In this document: piece after piece, positions 9,076 through 17,783 of the stretch
Layout of the letters: every line of letters begins with the position of its first letter
Numbering within the stretch: the stretch's first letter is position 1
Made by a program: the position numbers and the translations under genes
The notes under the pieces: model-generated
Seen by the model: only the letters and a program-made list of their open reading frames with translations
Database searches by the model: none
Told to the model about the DNA's origin: nothing
Source of the DNA: Candidatus Palauibacter rhopaloidicola
Lineage (GTDB): Bacteria; Gemmatimonadota; Gemmatimonadetes; Palauibacterales; Palauibacteraceae
Direction of reading: 5' to 3'
DNA: 41,397 nt
Assembly: GCA_026914155.1 (NCBI GenBank)
Contig: JAPPGH010000041.1
Coordinates: 1,286 to 42,682, forward strand

Positions 9076-9102
9076 GAGCGTGCCGAAAGGAGGAATGAGC
9101 GG

Positions 9103-11721
9103 ATGAATCCCCTGCACCCCCTCGCTCGCCGCAGCGGTCCCCTGGCGACCGTCGCCGTGCTGCTGTCGTTTTCGATCTCGACGCCGGCAACCGCCCAGAC
9201 CACGGGTGCCATCGAAGGCACGACCATCGGCACGAACGGCTTTCCGATGTCCGGTGCGCTCGTGACCGTAACCGGCGCTGCCGTGAGCCAGGAGAGCGTC
9301 ACGGGCGCCGACGGCTCCTTCCGGTTCGCGGGTCTGGCCGCCGGCGACTACGTCGTCACGGCGATGCTCCCCGGTTTCCAGACGGCCGAGCTTCAGGTCA
9401 CGCTCGCGGCGGGCGCCACGGAGACGGTCCGGTTGACTCTCCAGATCGCCTATGTGCTCGACACGCTCAGCGTCGTCGCCGAGGAGCCCCGCATCTTCGC
9501 CCGCAACTTCGTCCCCGAGTCGATGATCCGGCAGCAGTCGAAGATCACCAACGTGACGGCGGTGGTGGACAACCTTCCCGGCGTATCGGTCCAGGAGGGG
9601 GACGCGTACGGCTTCGACGACTGGTCGAGCAACGTGGCCGTGCGCGGCTTCCAGGTGACCATCAATGACGTCCAGATCGGCACCACCATCGACGGCTTTC
9701 CGAACGGCACCTCCGACTATTGGAGCGGCGCCAAGGCCAACCGCTTCGTCGACCCGATGAACCTCGCGAGCGTCGAGGTTTCGCAGGGCACGGCCGACAT
9801 CGCCTCCCGGTCCGTCGAGGCGCTGGGCGGCACCTTCAACTACCTCACGGACGATCCGGCGGCGGAGCGCGCCTACACCGCGTCCGCCACGATCGGCGAA
9901 AACGGCGGCGAGCGGTTCTCCATGCGGGTCGACACCGGACCGCTGTTCGGCGGGGAGACGCGCGCGTGGATCGCCGGGGTACGCCAGGAGGCGACCGACT
10001 GGATGGAGGGCTCTGCGAGGAACGAGCGGGAGCACATCGCCGCCAAGCTGGTTTCGTCGCACGGCCGCCTCGACCTGACCGGCTATCTCTCGTACGACGA
10101 CATCCACGAGGACGTCTACCAGCGGCTCTACAGCGACGCCGACTTCAGGGCCGATCCGCGCTGGGACCGGCTGGTCGGCGACTGGCCCGGCGTGCCCTAC
10201 CTGAACCAGTTCTACCGGCCCGGGTGGCAGACCCGCCGCCAGAACACTTTCGCCTACGTCAGAGCCGACTGGGCGCAGAGCGAACTCAGTTCGCTGAGCG
10301 CGGGCGTCTACTACCATCGCACCGGAGGCCGCGGCGACTGGCTGCCCCCCTACATCGTCGACGTCGTCGATGACCACGGCGGACCCGAGTCGGAGCTCGC
10401 GGGCAATCCACCCGTCAGAGGCGGCACGCAGCTCGGCATCATCCGCTTCGTGGACGCCAACGGCGTCGCGGTCGGACCGACCCCCGGGTGCACGTCATCC
10501 TACATCTTCAACTACTACGGTTCGGGCGGGCCGGAGGTCGACCCGGCATGCCATCCGGGCGCCACGGCGGTGCAGTCGTACCGCCACAGCCACTACGGCA
10601 AGGACCGCTACGGCCTTACCCTCGACGAAGAGTGGTCCGCCACACTGGGCAGCGCCGGCAGCGCGCTGCGGGCCGGCATCTGGTACGAGGGCTCGCGGCG
10701 CCACCTGGGCCGGGACTGGCACCGCATGCTCGATCCCACGCTCAGCTTCAAGTGGGACTATCAGGCCTACTGGCACCAGTACGAGTGGGATTTCCCGCAG
10801 AACATCTTCAAGTGGTACCTGGAGGAGACGCTCTACGTTGGCCCGTTCGCCCTGAGCGGCGGCGTCAAGCAGTTCCTGATCGGCGTGTCGCGCGAAGACC
10901 AGTTCCATGCCGATCCATCGCTCGAGGTCGGTTCCGATTCGAAGCTGCTCTTCCAGGGCGGCGTCACGTACGAGACGCCGGTCGACGGCCTCGACCTGTT
11001 CGCGGGCTATTCCCAGAACTTCAGGGCGATCGCCAGCACGCTGCTCGAGGTGCCGGGCCGGAGTCTGGAACTCCTTGAGCCCGAGACCGCATCGAACATC
11101 GATGTCGGGGTTCAGTATGCGGGAGAGCGGGTTGCCTTGAGCGCCGCCTGGTACTCCATCGACTTCACGAACCGGATCTTCTACCTCGGACCACAAACGC
11201 CCGCCGGCCCCAACTACCTCATTCCGGGAGGCGGGGGCTACTTCAACGCGGGAGGCATCGAAACAACCGGCCTCGAGGTGGCGGCCACGGTGCCGTTGTC
11301 GGAACAGACATCGTTCTATACGGCCTTCACCTTCAACAACTCGGAGTACATCGGGTCCGGTGATCCGCTGGTCGATGAAGGCCAGGGCATCGTGGCCGGA
11401 GCCGACGTGACCGGCGTACCTGCCCGGCTGTGGGTCATCTCACTCGACCGCAGCGGGCCGCTCGGCGGCGGGGTGTCCGCAAAGTACACGTCGTCCCGCC
11501 GGGTCAGTCTGACGGCGGACTGGTACGCCGACGCCTACTGGACGGCGGACGCCTACGTCACCCTGAGGGGCGAGGCCCTGAGCGAGCTGCTGCGCTCGGC
11601 GGAGTTCTCGATCGTGGCGAACAACCTGGGCAACGCGGCCTATCTCTCAGCCATCACCGAGAACGCAGCCTGGCTGGGCGCGCCGCGCACGGTGTCGATG
11701 ACCGCGACGGTGTCCTTCTGA
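9103..11721 (+). CDS. TonB-dependent receptor with carboxypeptidase-regulatory N-domain
   Basis: Outer-membrane active transporter of 872 residues. Order: signal peptide ending near ATAQ, a carboxypeptidase-regulatory-like domain (about residues 35-115: GAIEGTTIGTNGFPMSGA, DGSFRFAGLAAGDYVV), a plug domain (NLPGVSVQEGDAYGFDDWS, VAVRGFQVTINDVQIG), then a long beta-barrel ending in aromatic VSF, typical of barrel assembly. AAAGGAGG precedes the ATG by nine bases. The substrate cannot be read from sequence. It is the last gene of the operon that begins at 3681, and the only integral outer-membrane member. Confidence 0.9.
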   Translation: MNPLHPLARRSGPLATVAVLLSFSISTPATAQTTGAIEGTTIGTNGFPMSGALVTVTGAAVSQESVTGADGSFRFAGLAAGDYVVTAMLPGFQTAELQVTLAAGATETVRLTLQIAYVLDTLSVVAEEPRIFARNFVPESMIRQQSKITNVTAVVDNLPGVSVQEGDAYGFDDWSSNVAVRGFQVTINDVQIGTTIDGFPNGTSDYWSGAKANRFVDPMNLASVEVSQGTADIASRSVEALGGTFNYLTDDPAAERAYTASATIGENGGERFSMRVDTGPLFGGETRAWIAGVRQEATDWMEGSARNEREHIAAKLVSSHGRLDLTGYLSYDDIHEDVYQRLYSDADFRADPRWDRLVGDWPGVPYLNQFYRPGWQTRRQNTFAYVRADWAQSELSSLSAGVYYHRTGGRGDWLPPYIVDVVDDHGGPESELAGNPPVRGGTQLGIIRFVDANGVAVGPTPGCTSSYIFNYYGSGGPEVDPACHPGATAVQSYRHSHYGKDRYGLTLDEEWSATLGSAGSALRAGIWYEGSRRHLGRDWHRMLDPTLSFKWDYQAYWHQYEWDFPQNIFKWYLEETLYVGPFALSGGVKQFLIGVSREDQFHADPSLEVGSDSKLLFQGGVTYETPVDGLDLFAGYSQNFRAIASTLLEVPGRSLELLEPETASNIDVGVQYAGERVALSAAWYSIDFTNRIFYLGPQTPAGPNYLIPGGGGYFNAGGIETTGLEVAATVPLSEQTSFYTAFTFNNSEYIGSGDPLVDEGQGIVAGADVTGVPARLWVISLDRSGPLGGGVSAKYTSSRRVSLTADWYADAYWTADAYVTLRGEALSELLRSAEFSIVANNLGNAAYLSAITENAAWLGAPRTVSMTATVSF

Positions 11722-11749
11722 GGGGGGTCGCGCCGACGCGCTTGCCCCC
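11722..11749. terminator. Possible bidirectional hairpin between convergent genes
   Basis: The 33-base gap between the TonB-receptor stop and the VOC gene stop contains GGGGGG (11722-11727) that can pair with CCCCC (11745-11749), with GC-rich inner pairing. There is no T-tract, so it is only a weak terminator candidate. Confidence 0.35.
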
Positions 11750-11754
11750 GCCTC

Positions 11755-12528
11755 CTATTCCGCCGCCGTAGCGTGAAATGCGAAGGCGGCTCCCTGCGGG
11801 TCCGTGCACTGGGCGATGAGGTCTCCGCCGGGCACCTCCATCGGCCCGTTCAGGATCGTTCCACCTCGCTCGACCACGCTCTCGGCCGTGACCTGCGCGT
11901 CCGACACGCGAATGTAGGGAAGCCAGGCCGACACCGGCATCTCCGGAGGACGGTTGAAGATGCCTCCCAGCGGATGCGCGCCGCGGTCAAACTCCAGATA
12001 GATGCCTGCCTCGCCCATGTCCGTCCGGCTCGCCTCCCGCCAGCCGAACAGCTCCGAATAGAACGCCCACGCCGCCTCCCAGTCCGTGGTGGCGAGTTCG
12101 TGCCAGGAAAACTCGCCGATGGAAGCCGGGCCGTCGTGCCCGGGCGTCGCGTCGGCCGGCTGGTACGCAGTGATCACGGCTCCCTGCGGGTCGCCGATGA
12201 TGGCCATGCGCCCCACCTCGGGGATGTCGAACAGGTTCAGCAGGTTGCCTCCCAGGTTTTCGGCCTTCAGGGCGCACGCTTCGGCATCCGGGGTCGAGAT
12301 GTATTCGAGCCAGTGCGGCGGCGCTCCGGTTGCGGCAACCTCCGGTGGAAGCCGCATGAAGCCCCCGACCGGCATCTCACCGTTCATCCACACCGAGTAG
12401 GGCGTCTCGCTCCCCTCCCACTCCCTCGTGCCCCAGCCGATGACGGCGGCATAGAAGTCTGCGGCGGCCTCCGGGTCCGTCGTGAGCAGTTCGCCCCAGC
12501 AGAACCGTCCGTTCGGCGTTTCATTCAT
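11755..12528 (-). CDS. Two-domain VOC (glyoxalase/bleomycin-resistance-like) protein
   Basis: A 257-residue cytoplasmic protein with two consecutive vicinal-oxygen-chelate modules. The first covers about residues 5-120 (FCWGELLTTDPEAAADFYAA, ending DPQGAVITAYQPAD); the second covers about 135-255 (FSWHELATTDWEAAWAFYSE, ending DPQGAAFAFHATA). This tandem arrangement is common in proteins annotated as 'VOC family' or CFP-30B-like. Candidate metal or substrate ligands are the His/Glu in WHELATTD and WGELLTTD, but the first module lacks the His. The reaction is unknown. It is transcribed alone, divergent from the acyltransferase gene. The start ATG at 12528 has no strong ribosome-binding site. 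Confidence 0.85.
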   Translation of the reverse strand: MNETPNGRFCWGELLTTDPEAAADFYAAVIGWGTREWEGSETPYSVWMNGEMPVGGFMRLPPEVAATGAPPHWLEYISTPDAEACALKAENLGGNLLNLFDIPEVGRMAIIGDPQGAVITAYQPADATPGHDGPASIGEFSWHELATTDWEAAWAFYSELFGWREASRTDMGEAGIYLEFDRGAHPLGGIFNRPPEMPVSAWLPYIRVSDAQVTAESVVERGGTILNGPMEVPGGDLIAQCTDPQGAAFAFHATAAE

Positions 12529-12789
12529 GATGTCTCACAGGTTGGAGGGTCGCGGCGGGATGCGGAAAGGCCCGGCAGAGTACAACCTGCCCTCTTGCTC
12601 CGCCAGCGCGCCGACACCCCCGGTCATGCCCTCGCCCGAGGGGTCGTTGGTCATGAGCGCCGTTGCCTGCCAATATGGTCTTCGGTCGCAAGTGCGGCTG
12701 GGGAAGCCAGGGGGATCGGGTGCCGCAAACAGCGGGCTGGCGGCCAGGCGCGGTACGCTGCGATTCCAGGACCACCGACGGGGAGCACC

Positions 12790-14142
12790 TTGGATCGAAT
12801 CCCGAGACTGATAGCCGGCTTGACCGGCTCGGCGGCGGCGGTCTTCTACCGCGTCGACCGGCACGGGCCGCCCCTGCCCGACGGCCCGGTGATCGTGGCG
12901 GCCAACCACCCCAACAGCCTCGTCGATCCGCTGCTGATCTTCCGCTGCAGCGAGCGCATCACGCGCCCCCTGGGCCGGGCTCCGCTATTCGATCGTCGAC
13001 TGCTGGGACCGGTCCTGCGGGCGCTCGGGGCGATTCCCGTCTACCGCAGGCAGGACGATCCGGACGAGATGCACCGCAACGAGGAGATGTTCAGGGCGGC
13101 GATCGACGTGCTCCGAGGCGGGGGGGCGCTCCAGATCTTTCCGGAGGGGAAAAGCCACTCCGAAGCCCGGCTGGCCGAGTTTCGCACGGGCGCCGCGCGC
13201 ATCGCCCTGCAGGCGGAGGAGAGTGCCGACTGGCGACTCGGCGTGTCGATCGTCCCCGTGGGAATCACCTACTCGCGCAAGGAGCTGGCGCGGACGGCGG
13301 TGACCGTGCGCTTCGCGGAGGCGGTCAAGTGTACCGACCTGAAGGAAGAGTACCGGGCAGACCCGGTCGCCGCGGCGCAGAGGCTCACCGCGCGCATCGT
13401 GAAGGGGATCCGGCGCCAGACGCTCAACTTCGACGACCACCGCGACCGGACCCTCGTGGAGGTCTCGGAGCAGCTCTACGTGCGCCAGTCGCGGCGGGTG
13501 CCGTGGCGCAGGCGCGAACGGCTGGGAACCCGTTTCCCACGCCTGCAGCGCTTCGCGAACGGGCTCGATTGGATCAGAAGGGCGGATCCGGAGGAGCATC
13601 GCCGGCTGACCGACAAAGTGGAGCGGTACGCCGCACTCAACGCCGAAGTCGGCGCGGGGGAGGGAGACGTGCCTCCCCGTTACAGCTTCCTGCCGGTCGT
13701 GAAGTACGTCCTCGTGCGGGGAACGCTGCTGGTACTGGGACTCCCCCTGGCGGTGGCGGGACTCCTGCTCTGGACGCCGGTGACCCGGTTTTCCGGTTTC
13801 GTCGTGCGGCGCGTGCGACCCGAATTCGAGGTCACGGCGACGATCAAGTTGCTGACGCTCCTGGCGGCGGTATCCACAGCCTGGGTTCTGTGGGTCTTCA
13901 TGGGCTACCTGGCAGGGGGGACGCCGGTCGCCCTGGCCGTCGCGCTGCTGGCTCCGGCATGCGGATTCGTCGCCATGTTCTGGGTGGAACTGGCTCGCGA
14001 GGTCGCTGAAGACACGTCCCTGTTCCTCAGGCTGCAGGGCCGGCCCGATCTCCGCGGACGCCTCGCCCGATTGCGCTCGGAACTCACCGCAACCTTCCGC
14101 CGGCTGGAGAAGCGCTGGATGGAGGAGCGGCGTGGTGACTGA
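12790..14142 (+). CDS. PlsC-like lysophospholipid/glycerophosphate acyltransferase
   Basis: Membrane acyltransferase of about 450 residues, probably acylating glycerol-phosphate or lysophospholipid at the inner membrane. The catalytic motif is NHPNSLVDPLL, where His and Asp are five residues apart rather than the four of the classic HX4D; this spacing resembles the LPLAT subgroup that includes yeast Gat1/Gat2-like enzymes. The second motif is IFPEGKSHSE, followed by a GAARIAL segment. Two or three hydrophobic helices lie near the C-terminus (VKYVLVRGTLLVLGLPLAVA; LLTLLAAVSTAWVLWVFMGY; VALAVALLAPACGFVAMFWV). I chose a TTG start at 12790 with GGGGAG just upstream because homology-like sequence begins there. 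The frame is open further upstream, but that part would be antisense to the VOC gene. Confidence 0.8.
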   Translation: MDRIPRLIAGLTGSAAAVFYRVDRHGPPLPDGPVIVAANHPNSLVDPLLIFRCSERITRPLGRAPLFDRRLLGPVLRALGAIPVYRRQDDPDEMHRNEEMFRAAIDVLRGGGALQIFPEGKSHSEARLAEFRTGAARIALQAEESADWRLGVSIVPVGITYSRKELARTAVTVRFAEAVKCTDLKEEYRADPVAAAQRLTARIVKGIRRQTLNFDDHRDRTLVEVSEQLYVRQSRRVPWRRRERLGTRFPRLQRFANGLDWIRRADPEEHRRLTDKVERYAALNAEVGAGEGDVPPRYSFLPVVKYVLVRGTLLVLGLPLAVAGLLLWTPVTRFSGFVVRRVRPEFEVTATIKLLTLLAAVSTAWVLWVFMGYLAGGTPVALAVALLAPACGFVAMFWVELAREVAEDTSLFLRLQGRPDLRGRLARLRSELTATFRRLEKRWMEERRGD

Positions 14143-14249
14143 TGACCGCCACGCGCGTGCGCGTTGCGTCGGTTGCATCTGCGTCGCATTATGACAGACT
14201 GGTATCCCGTTACGTCAGGTACGCATCAGGAGTCGACGGAGTCCGCGCG

Positions 14250-17200
14250 ATGAGGCCAAACGTCAGCCTCTGCATTTCCGGTTTCTTCGGCGCGCTGCTG
14301 TTCGCCGGGCTGGTTGCGCTGCTGCTGCCCGGGTCCGCCTCCGCGCAATCCCCCGAAGAGTTCTTCGAGAATCACGTGCGGCCGGTGCTGGCCGAAAGCT
14401 GCATGGACTGCCACGGGCGGTTGCGCCGCGGGAATCTGCGCCTCAACTCGCGCGACGCGATGATGCGCGGGGGTGATTCCGGTCCCGCGATCATCCTGGG
14501 GGATCCCGACGGGAGCCTGCTCATCCAGACGGTGCGTCACGAGATCGAGGGGCAGGAGATGCCCCGCGACGAGGATCCGCTCACGCCGCAGCAGATCGAG
14601 GGGCTCATCGAGTGGATTCGCATGGACGCGCCCTGGCCCGCAGTGGCGGAGGGGGCGGAAGGCACGGCGGGGGCAGTGCTGGCCCTCGCCGATGAGGGTC
14701 TCTCGCCCGGCGCGCGCCTCTTCGTCGACCGGGTCCGCCCCGTCCTCGAACGCAGCTGTTTCTCCTGTCACACCGACGATGAACGGAGCGGCCTGCGGCT
14801 CGATTCCAGGGAGCGGATGCTTCAGGGAGGCAGTCGCGGCCCCGCGATCATCCCCGGCAACCCCGAGCAGAGCCTCATCATCGCCGCGCTCCGGCATGTT
14901 GACGAGGACCTGCAGATGCCGCGCAACGCGGACCAGCTGCCCGACACGGAGATCCAGGGCTTCATCGACTGGATCCAGGCCGGGGCGGAGTGGGCCGAGA
15001 TCACGGCGCCGCTGGCGATCCCCAGGCGCGGAGTCACCGCCGCCGAACGCGACTTCTGGTCGTTCCGGCCGCTGGCCGATCCCGCCATCCCGGAGCCCGA
15101 ACGCGCCGACTGGGCCCACACCGACATCGACCGCTTCGTGCTCGCGAAGGTCGAGGAGCAGGGGCTCGAACCGCTCGGCACCGCCGACCGCCGTCAGCTC
15201 ATCCGGCGCGCCACCTTCGGCCTGACCGGCCTGCCTCCGACCCCCGAGGATGTCGAGGCCTTCGTCAGCGACACTTCGCCCGACGCGTTCGAGAAGGTCG
15301 TCGACCGGCTGCTGGCCTCTCCCCACTACGGCGAGCGCTGGGGCCGGCACTGGCTGGACGTGGCCCGCTTCGGCGAGGACGACACCCGCGGGCTCGCACC
15401 GGGCGGTTCGGGACGCGAGCGCTACCCCAACGCCTACATCCAGCGCGACTGGGTGGTCGAGGCCTTCAACCGCGACATGCCCTACGACCTCTTCGTCAAG
15501 GCGCAGATCGCCGGCGACCTGCTGGAGGAGGCCGAGCGCGAGCGCGCCATCCCGGCGCTGGGCTTCCTCGGGGGAGGCCCCTGGTACTACGACATCGCCG
15601 ATCCGCCGGTGGCGCGCGCGGACGAGCGCCACGACCGGGTCGACGTGACCACGCGCGGGTTCCTGGGTCTCACGGTCGGCTGCGCCCGCTGCCACGACCA
15701 CAAGTACGACCCCATCGGCACGCACGACTACTATGCCCTCGCGGGCATCTTCAACAACTCCGACTATCACGAATATCCGATTGCGGAAAAAGACGAAGCC
15801 GAGGCCTACGAGAAGGAAAAGGAGTTCATAGACGGCCTCCGAAAGAGCCTCAACGAGTACCTGAGCACCGAGGGCGACCAGTTGGCGCGCGTGCTCTCGC
15901 TCCAGGTCTCGCGCTACATGATGGCCGCGTGGCAGGTGACCGGCAGGCCGCAGCTTCCGCCCGAACAGGCCGCATCGCAGGCCAAGGTCGACCTCGAAAC
16001 GCTGCAGCGCTGGATCCGGTTCCTGGGCAAGGAGCCGAGGCACTATCCGTATCTCGTCGACTGGCAGGAGATGATCGCGCGGGGCGACGCCGACGAGGAC
16101 GAAGCCCAGGAACTGGCCGACGCCTTCCAGCGCCTGGTGCTCGAAGTGGTCGCCGAGCAGGAGAAGCTGGAGGAGCGCAACCAGCGCATCATCGCCAAGG
16201 GCATGCCGCTCGAGGAGGTGAAGTCGACGCCGATGCCCAACGGCTTCGAGAGCTTCTTCGACCAGCACCAGCTCGAGCTCGAGACGATGGAGCGCGAGCG
16301 CTTCAACCTTTACTCCGACATCTTCCGCAGCGACCTCGACAACCAGTTGGACACCTTCTTCCCCGCGCCGGGGCTGTTCCGGTTCCGCGGATGGGGGCTC
16401 GAGCGGCAGCTCGGGCGCGTGGCGATGGATCACATCTCGGCCATGCGCGAGCGCATCGAGGAGCTGGAGGAGGACCTGCCGGACCTGCCCTTCGCGATGG
16501 GCGTGGCCGACAGGGAGCCCGAGGACCTGACCGACATCGCGCTCCACATCCGCGGCAGCCCCACGAACCTCGGCGAAGCGGTGCCGCGCGGCTTCCTGAC
16601 CGTGCTGGACGAGGAGGGCGCTGAACCGTTCGCCGAGGGAAGCGGCCGGCGGCAGCTCGCTGAAGCCATCGCCGCGCACCCGATCACCGCGCGCGTGATC
16701 GTGAACCGCGTATGGCGCTGGCACATGGGCACGGGCATCGTCGACACCCCCAGCAACTTCGGCGTGATGGGCGAGCGGCCCACGAACCCCGAGCTGCTGG
16801 AGTACCTGGCGTCGCGCTTCGTCGAAAGCGGCATGTCGATCAAGCAATTGCACCGCGACATCATGCTGTCGGCGACCTACCAGCTCGCGAGCGGGCGCCA
16901 TGCGGGCAACGAGCAGATCGACGGGGCGAACCGCTACTACTGGCGGGCGGATCGGCGCCGGCTCGACGCCGAGAGCATCCGCGACGCGATCCTGTCCGTG
17001 TCCGGCGATCTGGACGCGACCGTGGGCGGGCCCTCGAAGAGCCTGCGCGACGAGCAGAACAATCGCCGCACCATCTACGGCGAGGTGAGCCGCTTCCAGG
17101 TCGACGAGTTCCTGCAGACCTTCGACTTCCCCAACCCGAGCCTGTCCGCGGAGCGCCGCTACACCACCAACGTCCCCGGCCAGAGCCTCTACTTCATGAA

Positions 17201-17783
17201 CAGCCCGTTCGTGCACCGGCAGGCGGAGCTGTTCGTGAAGAGGCTGCTGGAGGAGACGGCTGACGCCGAACTGGTTGCGGAGGATGGGGAGGAAGGGAAC
17301 GGGCGTTCGGGCAATGGCAGCAACGGAGACGGCGCCAACGGCGACCACGCCAACGGCGCTGCAGAGGGCGACGATACCGACGAAACCTCCGTCATCTTCC
17401 GCGACCGCGGGATGATCGAAGCCGCATATCCGCTGCTTTATTCACGGGATGTCACTGAGCCCGAGATCGCGGCGGGCCTCGAGTTCCTCGAAGAGCGCCG
17501 GGCCGCGTTCCTGGCGGAAGAGCTGGCGAAGCTCGAAGATGAATCCCGTGACGAAGCCGAAGCAGACGCATCGGAGGCGGATGCGAGGACCGCTGGGGAT
17601 GACGAGGCCGCGGAGGGTGCAGGCGCGAATGAGGACGAAGATGCCCGGGAAGAGGGCGATGCGGCCGAGGACGCCGCGGTCGACGCCGTACCCGACACCC
17701 CCGAGCATCGCGCCTCCATGCAGGCGTGGATCCAGTATGCGCGCGCGCTGTTCAGCGTCGCGGAATTCAGGTTTGTGGACTGA
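14250..17783 (+). CDS. PSD1 family protein with cytochrome-c-type heme motifs (DUF1549/DUF1553)
   Basis: Exported protein of about 1177 residues. The ATG at 14250 gives a clear signal peptide (CISGFFGALLFAGLVALLLP) ending near SASAQ. Two planctomycete-cytochrome-C modules follow, with CxxCH at C51-H55 (SCMDCH) and C170-H174 (SCFSCH). Next come DUF1549 (about residues 290-480, including LPPTPEDVEAF and SPHYGERWGRHWLDVARFG) with a third CARCHDHKYDP at C478, a coiled-coil-like middle, and DUF1553 (ARVIVNRVWRWHMGTGIV through QAWIQYARALFSVAEFRF). Two long acidic or Asn-Gly-rich insertions lie inside DUF1553. Such proteins are probably periplasmic or surface redox proteins of unknown reaction and are usually encoded next to DUF1501, as here. 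Confidence 0.88.
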   Translation: MRPNVSLCISGFFGALLFAGLVALLLPGSASAQSPEEFFENHVRPVLAESCMDCHGRLRRGNLRLNSRDAMMRGGDSGPAIILGDPDGSLLIQTVRHEIEGQEMPRDEDPLTPQQIEGLIEWIRMDAPWPAVAEGAEGTAGAVLALADEGLSPGARLFVDRVRPVLERSCFSCHTDDERSGLRLDSRERMLQGGSRGPAIIPGNPEQSLIIAALRHVDEDLQMPRNADQLPDTEIQGFIDWIQAGAEWAEITAPLAIPRRGVTAAERDFWSFRPLADPAIPEPERADWAHTDIDRFVLAKVEEQGLEPLGTADRRQLIRRATFGLTGLPPTPEDVEAFVSDTSPDAFEKVVDRLLASPHYGERWGRHWLDVARFGEDDTRGLAPGGSGRERYPNAYIQRDWVVEAFNRDMPYDLFVKAQIAGDLLEEAERERAIPALGFLGGGPWYYDIADPPVARADERHDRVDVTTRGFLGLTVGCARCHDHKYDPIGTHDYYALAGIFNNSDYHEYPIAEKDEAEAYEKEKEFIDGLRKSLNEYLSTEGDQLARVLSLQVSRYMMAAWQVTGRPQLPPEQAASQAKVDLETLQRWIRFLGKEPRHYPYLVDWQEMIARGDADEDEAQELADAFQRLVLEVVAEQEKLEERNQRIIAKGMPLEEVKSTPMPNGFESFFDQHQLELETMERERFNLYSDIFRSDLDNQLDTFFPAPGLFRFRGWGLERQLGRVAMDHISAMRERIEELEEDLPDLPFAMGVADREPEDLTDIALHIRGSPTNLGEAVPRGFLTVLDEEGAEPFAEGSGRRQLAEAIAAHPITARVIVNRVWRWHMGTGIVDTPSNFGVMGERPTNPELLEYLASRFVESGMSIKQLHRDIMLSATYQLASGRHAGNEQIDGANRYYWRADRRRLDAESIRDAILSVSGDLDATVGGPSKSLRDEQNNRRTIYGEVSRFQVDEFLQTFDFPNPSLSAERRYTTNVPGQSLYFMNSPFVHRQAELFVKRLLEETADAELVAEDGEEGNGRSGNGSNGDGANGDHANGAAEGDDTDETSVIFRDRGMIEAAYPLLYSRDVTEPEIAAGLEFLEERRAAFLAEELAKLEDESRDEAEADASEADARTAGDDEAAEGAGANEDEDAREEGDAAEDAAVDAVPDTPEHRASMQAWIQYARALFSVAEFRFVD

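Noticed and set aside
9095..9106. A three-codon frame (ATG AGC GGA TGA) before the TonB-receptor start
   Set aside because: Its ATG is too close to the Shine-Dalgarno sequence to be used, and the receptor ATG at 9103 has correct spacing.
7192..10377. A 1061-codon open frame on the minus strand across the FG-GAP and receptor genes
   Set aside because: It crosses the junction of two well-supported genes on the other strand and consists of Arg/Gly/Val/Ala-rich sequence without family character.
11773..12789. An upstream extension of the acyltransferase
   Set aside because: It is antisense to the VOC gene and has no acyltransferase-like sequence; the TTG at 12790 is the better start.
14226..17348. 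A 1040-codon open frame on the minus strand
   Set aside because: It is a mirror of the PSD1 gene in high-GC DNA. It has no recognisable domain, and the opposite strand shows clear heme motifs and DUF1549/DUF1553 signatures.
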